Assembly: GCA_022457065.1 (NCBI GenBank)
Contig: JAJGBQ010000005.1
Span: 1,922,001 to 1,986,000 of the forward strand
From: Curvularia sp. ZM96
Lineage: Eukaryota; Ascomycota; Dothideomycetes; Pleosporales; Pleosporaceae
Direction of reading: 5' to 3'
DNA: 64,000 nucleotides
Both the position numbers and the translations under genes were made by a program. Positions 12,210 to 24,659 of this stretch are shown one piece after another (within the stretch, counting starts at the first letter, position 1; every line of letters starts with the position of its first letter). The notes under the pieces were generated by a model. That model was not told where the DNA came from, did no database searches, and worked only from the letters and a program-made list of their open reading frames with translations.

Positions 12210-14769
12210 TTAGTTCTTGTCCTTGCTAATGAGCTTGTCTTTGAGCTTGCCAAAGAAGGAGCGGCGCTTCTTCTTCTTGTCATCAGCACCAGATGCGATG
12301 CTCTGGCTGCCTGGGGTACCCTTGGGAGAGACGTCCGAGTCTTTCCTCAAGTTCTTAGCAGGAGAGTCTGGTGCCAGCTGGGCAGCTGATGCGGGGGTTG
12401 CTGCTTCGGGCTTGGCATCTGTAGAAGCAGCAGTGGTAGCAGGCTGTGTTTGCTCGGTCGAGGACGGTTCCTGTTCGGCAAAGTTGACGTTGGTGGTAGA
12501 GTCGATGGGCTTAGCGTCATTTGACTTGGCTGACTCAGCTGCGGGTGCGTTGAGAGGCTCGGTAGAGGATTGGAGTGGCTTGGAATCGACAAGGGCCTCG
12601 TCAGAGAGGCCAGCAGCGTCTTTGCTGCTCGGTTGGGTGGCACTAGGAGCTGGCTCGCCAGTAGCGTCGGTTGGCTTGACCTCCTGGAGCAGTTCGTTCT
12701 CCACAGCCTTCTTCTCACTAACTGCCTCGGCGTTGCTGGCAGCCTCGGGGCTGGCATGGGCCTCCTTCTGGCTCTCAGCTACGACTTCAGGTACGTCACG
12801 AGCGACGGACTCCGTGTTCGCGCCAGGAGCAGTGGCAGTGGTGGCAGCAGTAATGACAGGCGCAGGCTCACCCGCCTCCTCGGCCTTGGGGAGCTTGCTG
12901 AGCAGCTCAGACTCTACGGCAGCCTTTTCTGTGACAGCTTCAGTGTTGGCAGCGGCCTCAGGGCTAGCGTGGGCCTCGTGCTGGCTGTCGGCGACAATCT
13001 CAGGTACCTCAGGAGACACAGTCTCTGAGAGTGCACTGGGAGCAGTGGCAGCAGTTGCCGCGCTAACTGCGGGTGCAGGTTCTCCAGCCTCGTTAGTCTT
13101 GGGGATCTCGCTCAAGAGCTCAGACTCGACAGCCTTCTTCTCTGCGACAACCTCAGGGCTGGAGGCTGCCTCGGGACTGACGTGTGCTGCTTGTTGGCTC
13201 TCGGAAACAATAGCAGGAACTGCAACAGCGGGAGCGGGTTCACCAGCCTCAGTGGTCTTGGGAACCTCACTAAGGAGCTCCTGCTCCACGGCGGACTTTT
13301 CGGCAACGGCTTCTGGGTTGGCAGCGGCTTCGGTCTCGGCATGTGCGGCGTTGAGGCTCTCAGCCACGACTCCAGGCACCTCATCCGCGGTGGTTGTGCT
13401 GGGCCCGTTCATACCCGTGGTCTCAGCGATCTTGTCCTTGGCAGAGTAAACGGCAGCAGCGAAAAGGCCTGCGCCGGCGGTGGCACTAGCAGCCGCGGTT
13501 GCAACGGCGGCCTGAGCCTGGTCGCTCAGAGTGGGGTCTTGGCTTGTGACGGGCGCCTCGGATACCGTTTCCTTGAGCTCTTGCTCAACTTCCTTCTTGT
13601 CCTGAACCGCTTCGGGGTTTGCGGACGCTTCAGGCTCAACGTGCGCCTCTTTTTGGCTGTCGGTCACGGTCTCGGGGACGCCGTGGGGCTCCTTGGGAAC
13701 CTGGGCAGCGAGCTCGGCCGTTGTGCTTGTGGGGGCAGCAGATTGGATGGTCACGCCAGTGTCTTCCTCAACCTTGGCATCAACACCCATTGGCAGACTA
13801 GACTCGGGAATCATGTTGCCAGAGATAGGAGGGATACCGAACATGCCACCCTTGGCGTCACGCTCAGCTTGAGGAGTGAATGCGAGAGGAGGAAGAGCAT
13901 CGGCCTTTTCGTAAGAAGCAGCGTCAGTCTTGACAGTGCTGTCGACCGTGTTGGACGTAATCGTGCTAGGGTCTGGGACCTTCTCGCCGGGTGCAAGGTG
14001 AATTGGGTTTCCAGCGCCGGCAGTAGCTGGGATGGGCGCAACGCCAAACGTGGATGCCTCCTTGTCGGGTTCCTCGTCGTGGTTGACAGTAGATTCGACT
14101 GTCTTGTCGGTGAGAGTGCTCGGGTCGGGAACGGGCTCACCAGGCGCAAGCTGAATGGGGTTGCCGAGGGTCGAGGTAGCCGGAATGGGGGCGACATTGA
14201 AGGTCTGCGCCTCGCCTCCAGGAGTCTCTCCGTAGGGCGTCTCAGGGAAAGCGCCGGGTAGCGCAGAGCTATCTGCCTCGGTCTTGTCGCTCTCCTTGGG
14301 CACAGCGCCAGCTAGCGCAGCGGTTGTGGACTCGGGCGCGGCCGAGGAAAGGGTGTTGACGGGCTCTTCGTCGACAATGTCTTCGGGATAGAGGACATTG
14401 TTGATGATGCCGTGGCCATCGTCCTCTGTGCGCGCGGTGTCGTTGGTACACCAGTTGCCATTGACGACAAACTGTGCAAAAGCGTTAGCAAAGTCTGCGC
14501 AAGGGACTGCAGGCGGCAGCCTATCTGGGGGCGGGTCGCAGTTGCGCGCGCACCTTGTACTGGGTGTGGACCTTGGGCAGTTCGACCGTCTTCTTGAACA
14601 CGCCGTCCTGGTGCTCTAGCTTGACTGTCTTCCTCCAGTCATCAAAGGTGCCAGTCACGTAGACGTCGTTGGCGGCGTGCTCCCTAAGTGCGCGTTAGCG
14701 GGCATAGGACATGCAGGGCGGGGCATGGCAACAGGAGCGAACGAACCAAGTAAAGGTGTATTTGCCCAT
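12210..14769 (-). CDS. AMPK-type glycogen-binding-domain protein with tandem repeats (Crp1/Mdg1-like)
   Basis: Three exons on the minus strand: 14747-14769, 14554-14683 and 12210-14471, with GT-AG introns of 63 and 82 bp in consistent phase, giving 804 residues. Residues 1-85 form an AMPK1_CBM (CBM48-like) domain: MGKYTFTWEHAANDVYVTG, then TFDDW, then KVHTQYKFVVNGNW, the pattern of the AMPK beta-subunit glycogen-binding domain and of yeast Mdg1/Crp1. The rest is low-complexity Ala/Glu/Pro/Ser, with two N-terminal copies of an APIPAT..GNPI.LAPGE.VPDPST motif and five copies of a roughly 50-65-residue unit containing AH..PEA, EAV.EK.AVE.ELL and GEPAP. It ends in a very basic KKKKRRSFFGKLKDKL. 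Carbohydrate or septal/cytoskeletal association is possible; no enzyme domain is present. The small first exon explains why the largest reading frame lacks the domain. Confidence 0.85.
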
Positions 14770-16492
14770 GTCAGCGCGAATCGTGTAGGCGATTGGAGAA
14801 TTGGGATTGTGGTAGTCAGGAGGGAGATGGGTCGGAGGGCGCAAAGAGCGGGTAGTTTTTGGAGGAGGTTGGTAAGGCGGGATCAGGAGCTCGGTTCAAG
14901 CGGAGCTAGCTCAAGCGACCGCGCGCGCGCTCGGACAATCTCGCAGCGGCAGGAAGGCTTGCAGCCGCGCGGGGAGAGCAATGGGGCAGAAGGTGAAAAG
15001 CAGACTCTGGATTGGGGGTGGGGAGCGAGACAATGAGCACTTGTCGGAGGAGGGTTTGCGAGGCTGGTGAGACGGCGCGCGATGCTGCAGTTGAAGGCGC
15101 AAGAGGGATGACGGCGCGGTTAGCGGCGTCATTGCTTGGCGGGCTGCCGTTGATTGCGCGCAGGACACGAGCAGCGAACATGGCCGTGTATGACGACAGA
15201 CGGCGCATAGCTGACTGGCTGGCCGGGGGTACGGCGAGATTGGCGCGCCCAAGGCAGTGCAGGATACATTGTTGAGTTGTGCAGCATGCAATTCATCAGT
15301 CAGTCATTGCAGCTGCTCGCTCGTGCAAGAGCAAGCTACATCATGGCCCCTCCCGCTCTTTCCTGCGCAGCCCCTGGCTCCTGCCGGGCACGTGCGAGTG
15401 CGAGTGCGTCATCGCCCTTGTGCTGGTGCTCGTTACTAACTGGGGAATGCATGCATGCATCTCTGCTACATGCCTATAGCTATGTCGCTATACTGTGGCA
15501 TTTTTATACTTCTTACGTAGTACTGGTAGACGACTAGAGGACGGTGTCTTGTACAATGCCCACCGGGTTCGTCTCTCCCCTTGCCTCTCTCTCTCTCCCT
15601 CTCTGTCCTCACCGCATCGCCTGCGCCCGCTGCAATGTGGCTCACCGCCAGTCTTGCCCATGTTGATTTGATAGGTGGCAGTGTCTCGTGTGAATTCTAA
15701 AACACGAGGGGACGGCTTATCAGAACGAGTGGACGAGTGGGCCGGGCAATCATGCCGTCCCTGCATCTGTCAGTGATGGTTTTCCCGTTGGAGGTGTGGG
15801 CGCTTGGATGGGTTCGCGGTGGTGGTGGACAAGATAACGATGATTTCGGCCGTTCATCTCTCGTCGCCAGTGCCTCTGCCTGACGCCGTGTCCAAGCGCG
15901 TTGGATGTGCAGGCCCAGAAACGGGAGCACTCGACCTCAAGCCTCGTGCATCCTCCCGTCTGGCACCGCCGTGATGAACCCTCTGTCCGCTACCTACTCG
16001 CACCGTATCCTCAGCGCACGGTGATGGCGTCTGCTCAGCACAGCATAGGCTCGCGACAGTGACTCAGGCCTCGCCTAAAGGGTCGCGGCGGGCGCCTCGA
16101 GGCAGCCAGGCGGTTTCTAGACGCCTTCTGGAAGAGAGGGCACCCCCTTCGCCCGTCGTGCCCCGTCGTGCCCCCGTCGTGCCCTGCCTGTGATCCTCGT
16201 TCCCGCCGCTGGCTGGTCGCCCACACTACTGTAGCTACCACGCAGCGCGTCATCACTGCGCCCTCACGCCCACGCCCTGCCCGCCAGCTACAATTGCTTT
16301 CTCTGCTAGTCGCCCAAGCTTGCCTGCCTCGCCCACGCCGCCGTCCCCTCCCCCTTCCGCCATCCTCTCGCATCGCATTGACGCTGCCTCTGGATCCTCG
16401 CCCCTCTGCCGCTGCTGCTGCTGTCCCCCCATCCCTGCACGTCTCGCGACCGACGTCAAAGAGCTGCGCTTGACCCCTCACCACCGCCCTCC
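14770..16492. promoter_or_regulatory. divergent promoter region (CBM protein / PKA regulatory subunit)
   Basis: About 1.7 kb between divergent start codons. It contains a CT-rich tract (15575-15608), a short tandem repeat of a GTCGTGCCCC-like unit (about 16153-16187) and a very C-rich leader before the kinase-subunit ATG. Long TC-rich leaders are common upstream of highly regulated ascomycete genes. No convincing ORF or RNA gene was found. Confidence 0.5.
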
Positions 16493-17875
16493 ATGTCCCT
16501 CCCTCCCGACTACGCCAACGAAATCTCCACCCTCGACCGCGAAATCCTCAAGCACAAGCCCCAGGACATCCTCCAATTCTGTGCCAATTTCTTCAACCGC
16601 CGCCTCGAATCCCAGCGCACAGAGTACCTGCTGTCGCAGCATCACCCCAACCCCCAGGGCCGTGCTGAGAACTCGTTCCCCGGCAGCAACCCCTTCAGCA
16701 CCTCGCCCGGCATCGGCTCCGGCTTCGCAAAGAGCACCATGCAGCGCCTCGAGGAAGAAGAGGAAAACGACATCATGACTTCGCCCACAGCCTCCACCTT
16801 TGCCGCCGTCGACTTTGCCCGCGCCCGCAACCACGGCTCCCCCGCAGAGAGCGCCTTTGGCAACTTTGGCGGCTTTGGCGGCTCCTCAAAGAACAACATC
16901 ACCCAGATGCCTCCGCTCCCCGGCGAGGGCCAGACCTTCCCCAACAACTACAACACCAACAGGCGCACCTCGGTCTCGGCCGAGTCGCTCAACCCCACCT
17001 CGAGCACTGCCGACAACTTCACCCCGCCCTTCCACCACAAGACACCCGACCAGCTGTCGCGCCTCAAGTCCGCCGTCTCCGGCAACTTTCTCTTCTCACA
17101 TCTCGATGACGAGCAGTCGGCAATGGTCCTGGGTGCACTGCACGAGAAGCCGATACCAACAAAGGGCATAAAAGTCATTCAGCAGGGCGACGTGGGAGAC
17201 TACTTCTACGTGGTGGAAAAGGGCGCCTTCGACATCTACGTCAACAGCTCAGGAAAGCTCGAAACTGGCACCGAGGGTGCTGGGAACAAGGTGGGTACCG
17301 TTGGCCCGGGAGGCTCATTTGGTGAATTGGCCCTCATGTACAATGCGCCTCGTGCCGCGACCGTGGTTTCGACCGAGCCATCAACCCTCTGGGCACTCGA
17401 CCGCATCACCTTCCGCCGCATTCTCATGGACAGCGCCTTCCAGCGCCGACGCATGTACGAGGGCTTCCTCGAGGAAGTCCCCTTGCTGTCCACACTGACG
17501 CCTTATGAGCGTTCAAAGATTGCCGACGCCCTCGAAACTAAAAAGTACCCACCCGGCACCACCATTATCCAAGAAGGCGACGTGGGCGAGTCTTTCTTCT
17601 TGCTTGAGTCTGGAGAAGCCCAAGTTTTCAAGCGCGGCATCGACGGCCCCGTAAATCAATATCGAAAGGGCGACTACTTTGGTGAACTTGCCTTACTCAA
17701 TGATGCGCCCCGTGCTGCCTCGGTCATCAGCAAGACGGAAGTCAAGGTCGCGACACTTGGCAAGAACGGCTTCCAGCGACTGCTTGGGCCTGTCGAAGGC
17801 ATCATGCGGCGGAACGATCCCACCAAGTCGGTATCGGGAGCTGACAGCGTAGATCCCCTCTCGCACGCTTCGTAA
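16493..17875 (+). CDS. pkaR: cAMP-dependent protein kinase regulatory subunit
   Basis: Intronless 460-residue regulatory subunit of protein kinase A (yeast Bcy1), which holds the catalytic subunit inactive until cAMP binds. Residues 1-45 form the dimerisation/docking region (ISTLDREILKHKPQDILQF). The inhibitor site is R157-R158-T-S160-V161, a phosphorylatable type II-like sequence, so S160 can be an autophosphorylation site. Two cyclic-nucleotide-binding domains follow, with phosphate-binding cassettes FGELALMYNAPRAA at 276-289 and FGELALLNDAPRAA at 396-409; in both the conserved Glu and Arg that contact cAMP are present. Length and order match the fungal family. The ATG at 16493 is the first in frame and gives the expected N-terminus. 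Confidence 0.96.
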   Translation: MSLPPDYANEISTLDREILKHKPQDILQFCANFFNRRLESQRTEYLLSQHHPNPQGRAENSFPGSNPFSTSPGIGSGFAKSTMQRLEEEEENDIMTSPTASTFAAVDFARARNHGSPAESAFGNFGGFGGSSKNNITQMPPLPGEGQTFPNNYNTNRRTSVSAESLNPTSSTADNFTPPFHHKTPDQLSRLKSAVSGNFLFSHLDDEQSAMVLGALHEKPIPTKGIKVIQQGDVGDYFYVVEKGAFDIYVNSSGKLETGTEGAGNKVGTVGPGGSFGELALMYNAPRAATVVSTEPSTLWALDRITFRRILMDSAFQRRRMYEGFLEEVPLLSTLTPYERSKIADALETKKYPPGTTIIQEGDVGESFFLLESGEAQVFKRGIDGPVNQYRKGDYFGELALLNDAPRAASVISKTEVKVATLGKNGFQRLLGPVEGIMRRNDPTKSVSGADSVDPLSHAS

Positions 17876-20327
17876 ACAAGGTCCGCCACCAACCCTACAA
17901 CTCCCATGTGTTACCCCCTGGACAGGGTTACTTTTCAAGGTTATGACCGGAGCAAAAAAAGATCCGAGTATTCCCGTGTACCTTGACGCAGTGCTCTCAC
18001 TCTTCGGCGTTTTCACCTGTATTCCTACGCTTCCTACTGTCACTAAACATTGCTTGCCGTGATGGAGAAGAAAGAGAGAGAGAGAGAGAAAGAGAAGGAG
18101 AAAGAGAAGCAGAAGGCTTTTGATTCCATAAGCATAATAAGCTTTAGTTGTGCACTGCTCTGTTAGCTACATTTCATTCAGTATGATAGTCATGGTTTAG
18201 ACTTAAGCATCGATACTCTGACTTGGTTGAAAATTCGGTTGACACGTGCTGCCATTTATGTTACCTGCTTTTTAGTCTGCTGTTTCTTCTTCGGAGGTAT
18301 ATATTTTCTAAATCCTAGTGCGCCCTGCTTGACTTGGCGTGCTGCAAGGCGCTGCTAGCGGTTGAATCATGACGTGATTGCTTGTGGCTTATAGTATGCG
18401 TCGGTTGTAGCCGTGATACCACTCACGACGGTTGTTTTTCCCGAGATCTAGTCTCCTATGCTTCTCCGTGGTTGACGACTACAGCGGCTCCATACAAAGA
18501 ATCGCCACTAAGACATGGCAATAGATGCTGCTGAATCGACACAAACGCAGCGATTCCCTTGGTAGGACTGTGGCAACTTCTTCGCCTCCAGAAGCAAAGC
18601 CTCGTTTAACTCTGTGCCGTCTGATTTCAGACCACTAGGCGACAAGTCACAGACGACCCAAAAGAATGGCAGGTACGGTACATCTGCTGACAAGGCGATC
18701 AGGGGGCCTCGACCGCGTCCAAGTCTGCACCCATCCACTCTCTTCGGTATCTGGACTTCAGGTCACCACAACACAAATTACTTTTATTGGACGTCTGCTT
18801 TGGGATGTGATCTACATTAGGCGAGGGCCTTACCGTTGTTGCTGAGGGGTTTCTTGCTGCAAACTGCAAGCGCAATGCCAGACACCGGTTCTTTCGGAGA
18901 GGCTTTTCTTTTCATGCCCTACTTACCGACCGGCACAACGAAACGGCCGGCCCGATCGACGGGATTCTTGCACCCCTACTACTCCCATTACTATTATAAT
19001 CACGGCAGCAACTTCACCCTGCCGCACTCAAATCGAAGAGGTAGCTGCAAGTTTCCATTGACTCGCCACGGGCAACCCCTCATCATGGTCTCGGCTGTAC
19101 AGTCATGCTGCTTGAACCCAACCCGTGGCAAATGGAGCGTATAACAAGCAACGTCCCAACCATTGCTTCCCATCCAGGTACGCTTCCTATTAAGCACTCG
19201 GCTGAAACGACTATGTCTAGCAATTTAGCCGAATACATCACTCCCTGTAATGATTTCGACATACTGAAAGTAGGGCAGAAGAACGCCTAATTCGCGCCTA
19301 AGGGCCAGCGATGATCTAACAAGGAGAGGCTGGGTCGTTGCTCACCGTGTGGGCCTGTGGCTTATGTGCAGTGACAGGGCTGCGACCACACGCTAAGATT
19401 GAATTGGGCAAATGGGTCGATTGGCCGCTATCAGACTGGCTGTTTCACACAACCATTTCGCTTTCTGATGGTTTCAACTGAACTTAGGGATCCGCACAGT
19501 ATCACACATGGATGCTTCACAGACCAGCTGGAACAAGAAGCAACACATATCGGTACATCGAGACCCTGTTTCTAGACCGATTGTATTCAGAAAAACGAAA
19601 ACAAAAAAAAGGCCCTCGACGACCCGACTTGGTGTCACCGCCGGACGCGGACACTGGCCTGTACCTACTATCGGGACTGTCCGGGCTTTTTGTTTTGGCG
19701 CTTGTTGGTGAGCAGGACATTGTGTAGACTATTTACATACCCCAGGTGGAGACGGTTTCCTCCCCATGCCTTTCGAATGACCATCAAGGACACACAAGCG
19801 TGTACTGGTACGCTCATTGGTGCGGTCGGGTTTTCCGCCTCTGCTAACTGAAGCTGATCACAGCTTTCACAGTCTCTCATCTCTGCGTGTGCTGCGTCAG
19901 GATATCGGGTCCGGCGTGCGCCAATGCACATCTTATGGCAACTAAATGTGGAAATGCGTTGTGTGTTGTATGCTGTCTGATATTTTACGCATCCTCATGG
20001 TGGGTTCTTTTTGGGTTGAGGCATCAATGAAATGCTTTTATCCCAATGCTGTCATGCTGCAGCCAACCCGGACCCTGTCCGACCCCCACCGCTGCCATTT
20101 CCTAGTGGTTGTGGCTCAAGACACCAAAGCAGACTAAAGGTAAGATGCATAATCCCAAAAGGTACCTGCATTTTCCACTAGCAGTCAATTACTTACATGC
20201 TTCAGACCTCTCCCATTCCATTACTCGCGAGAAGTGCCCAGTGGGTCCAACACCGTCTACGCTTATCCTGGTCTACTGGAGAACCACATTTCTAGAAGAA
20301 AAGGTGAACGTTTCTCTGCCTCTGAGT
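17876..20327. other. long intergenic region
   Basis: About 2.45 kb between the PKA subunit and the next gene. It starts with 3' UTR sequence, then a GA-rich microsatellite near 18067-18113. Short frames on both strands (for example 18614-18820 and 19508-19727) lack codon character, domains or plausible splice partners. The segment just before 20328 should contain the promoter of the next gene. Confidence 0.45.
18067..18113. repeat. GA-rich simple repeat
   Basis: A run of GA dinucleotides grading into GAAAGAGAAG units just downstream of the PKA regulatory subunit gene. It is a microsatellite-like tract with no sign of coding potential. Confidence 0.85.
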
Positions 20328-22080
20328 ATGATATCCAAAGACCCAAAACCATCGAAACGACGAGCGGGTCGACACCGCCTCCCACCACTCGCTCAAGGTC
20401 CTGCTCTGCAGTTCATCGTTGCTACCCATCCAGACGATTTCAGAGCTACTTCAGTCTTACGGAACGTACGATCACACGTCATGTATAAGCATCAAGAGAC
20501 TAGAGCATCCTCTCCCACCATTGCAGGCAGGAGCCGTCAAAGTAGCAGCACCCCTGAGGCTTTGTCACGAACTCCGAGCCCGACCAAGACAGAGTGTTTT
20601 AGTATTCTGCAGACGACTACACCCCCCGTGTCTGCATCTAGCACGAGCTTTGAGTCAGCATTGAATCAGCATGCTTCTGATGCGTACTCGACGCCGCCTC
20701 CTGTCGACTACGTGCGAAGTCTTGCCGAACGAATTTTATCTGCAGCAAACCGTGTATCGACCAGTAGCGCACCTCCAGCTTGCGAGGGGGCTTTAGAATA
20801 CCCATTTCCAAGAGACGATCTATTTCGGTATGAGTCGCTGGATGAGTTGAAGCTTGAATGGATTCGCAATACCGTCTTCTTTTGTCATGGTAAGCTAGTA
20901 CCTAGATGCCTGGATGTTGCTTACTGTTACAGATCAAGCTTGGATGCAGTATATCTGCGGCAATCATCTTTCGTTTCTTAGCCATGTATACGCGACGTTG
21001 GTCTACCGAGACATTGACGAAGGTTTGATGGACGACAGCTGTCTTACTGTGTTGGCCAAAACCAAGGTTCTCAGAATTATCAGCAACCGCTTGGACACGG
21101 AAGATGCCACGATTATTTGTATACTACATCTCATCATCAGTGAGATCGGTAGTGTTGACGAAGATGTTTTGAGCGTTCACCAACATGGTTTAGCAACCTG
21201 CCTACGAAGCCAACAAGAGCGACTCAGCTCAAGCGTTGCCAGATTCATGACCCTGTACGTGTTTTAACTGGCACAAGAGACACCGGCTAACCTAAGTAGG
21301 GTAATGCTCACTTCTTCCATCTCAAGAAATCAGCCCGAGTGCGCAGAGTTCACCCCCTGGTCTCCGACCGAGCCATTGTCTGACACTAATATCCCAATCT
21401 CGCCACTTTCACCTCCAATCAAACAGACTGCGCATATATACCGTGTATGTTCTGTGGGAACAGCCGGAATAGTTCTAGAGATCCAGACATCCACAAATCT
21501 CTTCCTAGCGCGCTGGAATTACGCCGGAGAAGAGCGTATAGTTTCGAGCGGGCAATTGGCAAATTGCGACTCTCAGCTCCAAGTCGTCTACTCGCGCATT
21601 CTCTCGTTGCCATCGACCGAAAATGACATTGCCCCAGACTGGGTTTATGAAAGCTGCCGCATTGCAGCCTTGATCTACTGCCAATCAATGGTCCATGGAA
21701 CAAGTCTCGCAAACTCAGCGAGCGCTACACATACAACCGCCGGTAGACCTGGATCGAAAAGTACCACATTGCTATCCGCTCTTCATAGTGCGTTGGAGAG
21801 AACGGACACACGCAATTGCTGGGGTCCCGATCTCTCCGGTGTCTTTCTATGGGTAGCTCTCATAGGCGCATCAGCATCATGGACATCGGCACGCCTAAAG
21901 CTAAAAGATCACCCTCAAACAGCCTCTTGGGCAGCGAAATGCTTCTCGCTCTATGCTATGAGGGCGGTAGTGTCTGGGCCTTTTGACCGCGCTGACGCCA
22001 CTATACACGCCTTGCGGAAGTTTCTCAAAGTTCGTCACTGGATTGCAGTCAAGGCTGGTTCACTTGCTGCACTCCAGTAA
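20328..22080 (+). CDS. fungal transcription-factor-like protein lacking a zinc cluster
   Basis: Three exons: 20328-20889, 20933-21254 and 21300-22080, joined by GT-AG introns of 43 and 45 bp in matching phase, giving 554 residues. Near the N-terminus is the motif LQFIVATHPDDF followed by VRSHVMYKHQ, found in a large ascomycete family often annotated as transcription-factor-like or tachykinin-family. Next comes a Ser/Thr/Pro-rich linker, then a helical C-terminal region (WMQYICGNHLSFLSHV; LLSALHSALERT; FLWVALIGASAS) resembling the fungal-specific regulatory domain DUF3468. No Zn2Cys6 cluster is visible, so direct DNA binding is doubtful. The start is uncertain: the frame is open upstream to about 20145, but the Met at 20328 lies close to the conserved motif. 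The first intron is short for the group. Confidence 0.72.
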
Positions 22081-24559
22081 CTGCCTTTACTGTACACAAT
22101 ACCCCTATTCTTTTCTTTTTACATTCTACTATGTACTCCTTCATTCATCCTATTTCCACATTTTCTAGATCATCGTCACTATATCCATGACGCTTTTGCC
22201 TTTCCCGTTGATATGATTTTCAGCTCATACCAAAGTACCCCTCTATCTGGTCGCATTTACACAAGGACTGTCTGTTCGAGGTTTCTGCATTCCATCCTAG
22301 CATACAAGGTGGCTGTTGACTTGCGATTTTCCTTTGCCTTTTCTTTTTGGTATCTACAACACAACATGTATCATGAGCACAGTATTTCTTTTCAATTTGC
22401 ATAACTAATACCTAAATTCATGCGAGTCATGTAGAACCCAAGCACTCCCTATCTCAGAGTCAAGCTCAACTATTCACTGTTTTATTCTCCTAGTTAACCA
22501 CATGCGCCCCTTTCCCAGGCAGCAGGCCATATGCTCTCTATCCTAAGCTGGTTGACACTCGGTTGCACACAGCTAGGCCTCCCGCCTTCGCCTCAAGATA
22601 AAGTATGCAAATTGACTGGATGTATCAACAGGGATGCTGCTTATCATCCTTTGTAACATCGGTAACCATCCTAGGCATCCCACCCACGAGAAGAGAAAAA
22701 AGGAACAGGAGCCTAGAGTGACGCGCCTCGCACACCGTCTATTGTCAATATTGCACGCAAAGACTGAGCTCTGTCCAATATATGAATGCATAGTCGAAAA
22801 TCCGACCACCTTTGGTAAACTGCTTGCGAAAAAAAAAAGACGTAGGGAAATTCTCACCCGTGCATCCCTCACGTCCACTCCACACAGTCTAACCCTCTCC
22901 CCCAAGGACCCTGATTGTCACCGCACGATAATATACATCTACGCCAGCCACAAAGTCCGCACTGACCTGTTCTTCACCGCAAAGAAAAAGCATACACAAT
23001 CCGAACAGCAACACCTTGGTTGTACGATATACACGTCAATGCTACCATCAAGACTAAACAACATCAGTCCGGCTATCTTTACATCCGAGAGCGAAAGTGG
23101 CAATGGCAATGGCAACAACAGCAATAGCACCAGTGGCAGTGTTTGTAGGTACAACCCACCCAGCCCTGTAACGCACAGACACACAAAAGCACACCCGTGT
23201 TCGTTCGCCCGTTGTTCGCATCTAGCCCCCGCTGCCGCCCGTCTCCCGAGATACCTACACACACTTAGCGTGCATTACGGGTAAAAACAGGGGGAAAAGA
23301 ACTATCTGACAACGGGGTTTTGTATATAAGAAAAAAGACAGGGACATGTATTCCGCGGAGCGGGAGTGGTAATTTTTTGCCCTGCAGGGCTAGGGTAGCT
23401 AGCTTCCGTGAAGGGTGGGTTAGGTCTGGGGTTGGGGATGCTTTTTTTTTTTTTTTACTTTACGTACGGCAACGGGATTTACCGGTGCAAAAGACGCGTG
23501 GATTTTTTCTGTTTGTTGGGCGGCGGAGGAGGAGGAGGAGGAGGATTCGCATGTGGGTTTGTAGCATGCGAAATTCAACAGGTTAATGATGGGGTTTTGC
23601 ATAATTGCGGTGTAACGAATTGGGGGATTTTCGGGTTGCATTCGCTTTTTGCTTTTTTTGCAGTGCGGGATTTTGCTAGGGGGAGTCTTTTTTTTTTGAC
23701 GAGAATTTATTTGGTTTTTTTCAGAAGCTATGACGTGTGTAGGGTTGTTGAGGGTCCTTTGCTCGTTATGAAGATACTTGAAGCGGGTGTAGTTCGATGT
23801 TGGAGGGCTTGTGGTGTTTGTGTTGTGCTGGTGATTCGCAGTGTCTAGAGACTTCTTTTAAACTTCCTTGTTGCAAGCGGATACATATACGTCTTTTCAA
23901 TTTTTTTCCCGCTTGGTGTTGAAGGTTTCAAGCAAGAAGTGGTTGACTCTTTTGCGATATCACTTGTAGATGGTCCATGACTCGCGCTAAGTGGTTCACG
24001 GCGATTAGCCTTATCATACCCGGGTACTGCCTCCGTGAGTTAGCAAGAAACCTTTCTTTCTGATATGGTGTCATAACACTGGCATCGTACAAGAGGGAGC
24101 TGACTGGTGTTATCTTCACCGCTTTTTGTTAGTCTCTTGTAGAATGATGGGTTAACTCTGGGGGTTGGCCACAGCTAGAAGCTAGGCATGTAAAGAAGAC
24201 TCATTGGAATTGATCGTGCGAGGAACTGGCTAGTGAAGAATGAGGAGCAGCGGTTTATTATAGATGCGTTACCCGTTAGAAAGATATCTAAATCTAGTCG
24301 ATTGGGTTGCCTGGGCATTCATTCAGGCCTTGTGGTGTTGTAGACTTGCGTAGATAAGGGTTTTGCACTTTCTGATCATCTCACTCAGCTCTTCTGGATC
24401 TACCTTCGGTAAATACTCGAATAAGCCAACTACATTCTGTAAGATTCCCTTCAGATCGACACAGTGGCCCACTTCTAGTCGGAGATGTCATTATGAAGCT
24501 TATCAAGCCGAGCTTGATTGTTGACGCCTTTATTTCGAGTAAAAGTGGATAACTAACTA
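22081..24559. other. long intergenic region with homopolymer tracts
   Basis: About 2.5 kb between the transcription-factor-like gene and the transposon nest. It contains T-runs at 23440-23456 and 23690-23698 and a GGA repeat at 23524-23545. ORFs overlapping these tracts (for example 23408-23848) are compositional and not supported as genes. From about 24200 the composition becomes more AT-rich toward the repeat block. Confidence 0.45.
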
Positions 24560-24630
24560 GACCACATGTCTACACTCGTAGAAATGTAAACAGCTTATTC
24601 AAGTTATTCCGCATGATAACTTAGATATCC
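24560..24630 (+). repeat. left terminal inverted repeat, 71 bp
   Basis: Matches the reverse complement of 41311-41381 over its full length, with substitutions mainly G/A and C/T. It lies only 30 bp outside the outer LTR element. Confidence 0.8.
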
Positions 24631-24659
24631 ACAAGTTAATCTAAAAGTAATAGTTTAAG

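Noticed and set aside
12217..13449. 410-codon plus-strand ORF opposite the CBM repeat protein
   Set aside because: It mirrors the low-complexity Ala/Glu/Ser repeats of the minus-strand gene, whose exon structure and domain are clear. Long shadow frames arise from such codon bias.
13182..14261. 359-codon plus-strand ORF over the same gene
   Set aside because: Another antisense shadow with Gly/Leu/Ser-rich text and no domain.
16168..16473. ORFs in the leader of the PKA regulatory subunit
   Set aside because: C-rich 5' leader gives Pro/Arg/Ala-rich frames on both strands; the real start and domains begin at 16493.
20109..20327. Longer N-terminus of the transcription-factor-like gene
   Set aside because: The frame is open, but the extra residues look like untranslated sequence and the conserved motif begins just after the Met at 20328.
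23320..23848. ORFs over poly-T and GGA tracts
   Set aside because: Translations consist of Phe and Gly runs produced by homopolymers; no splice sites, domain or promoter.
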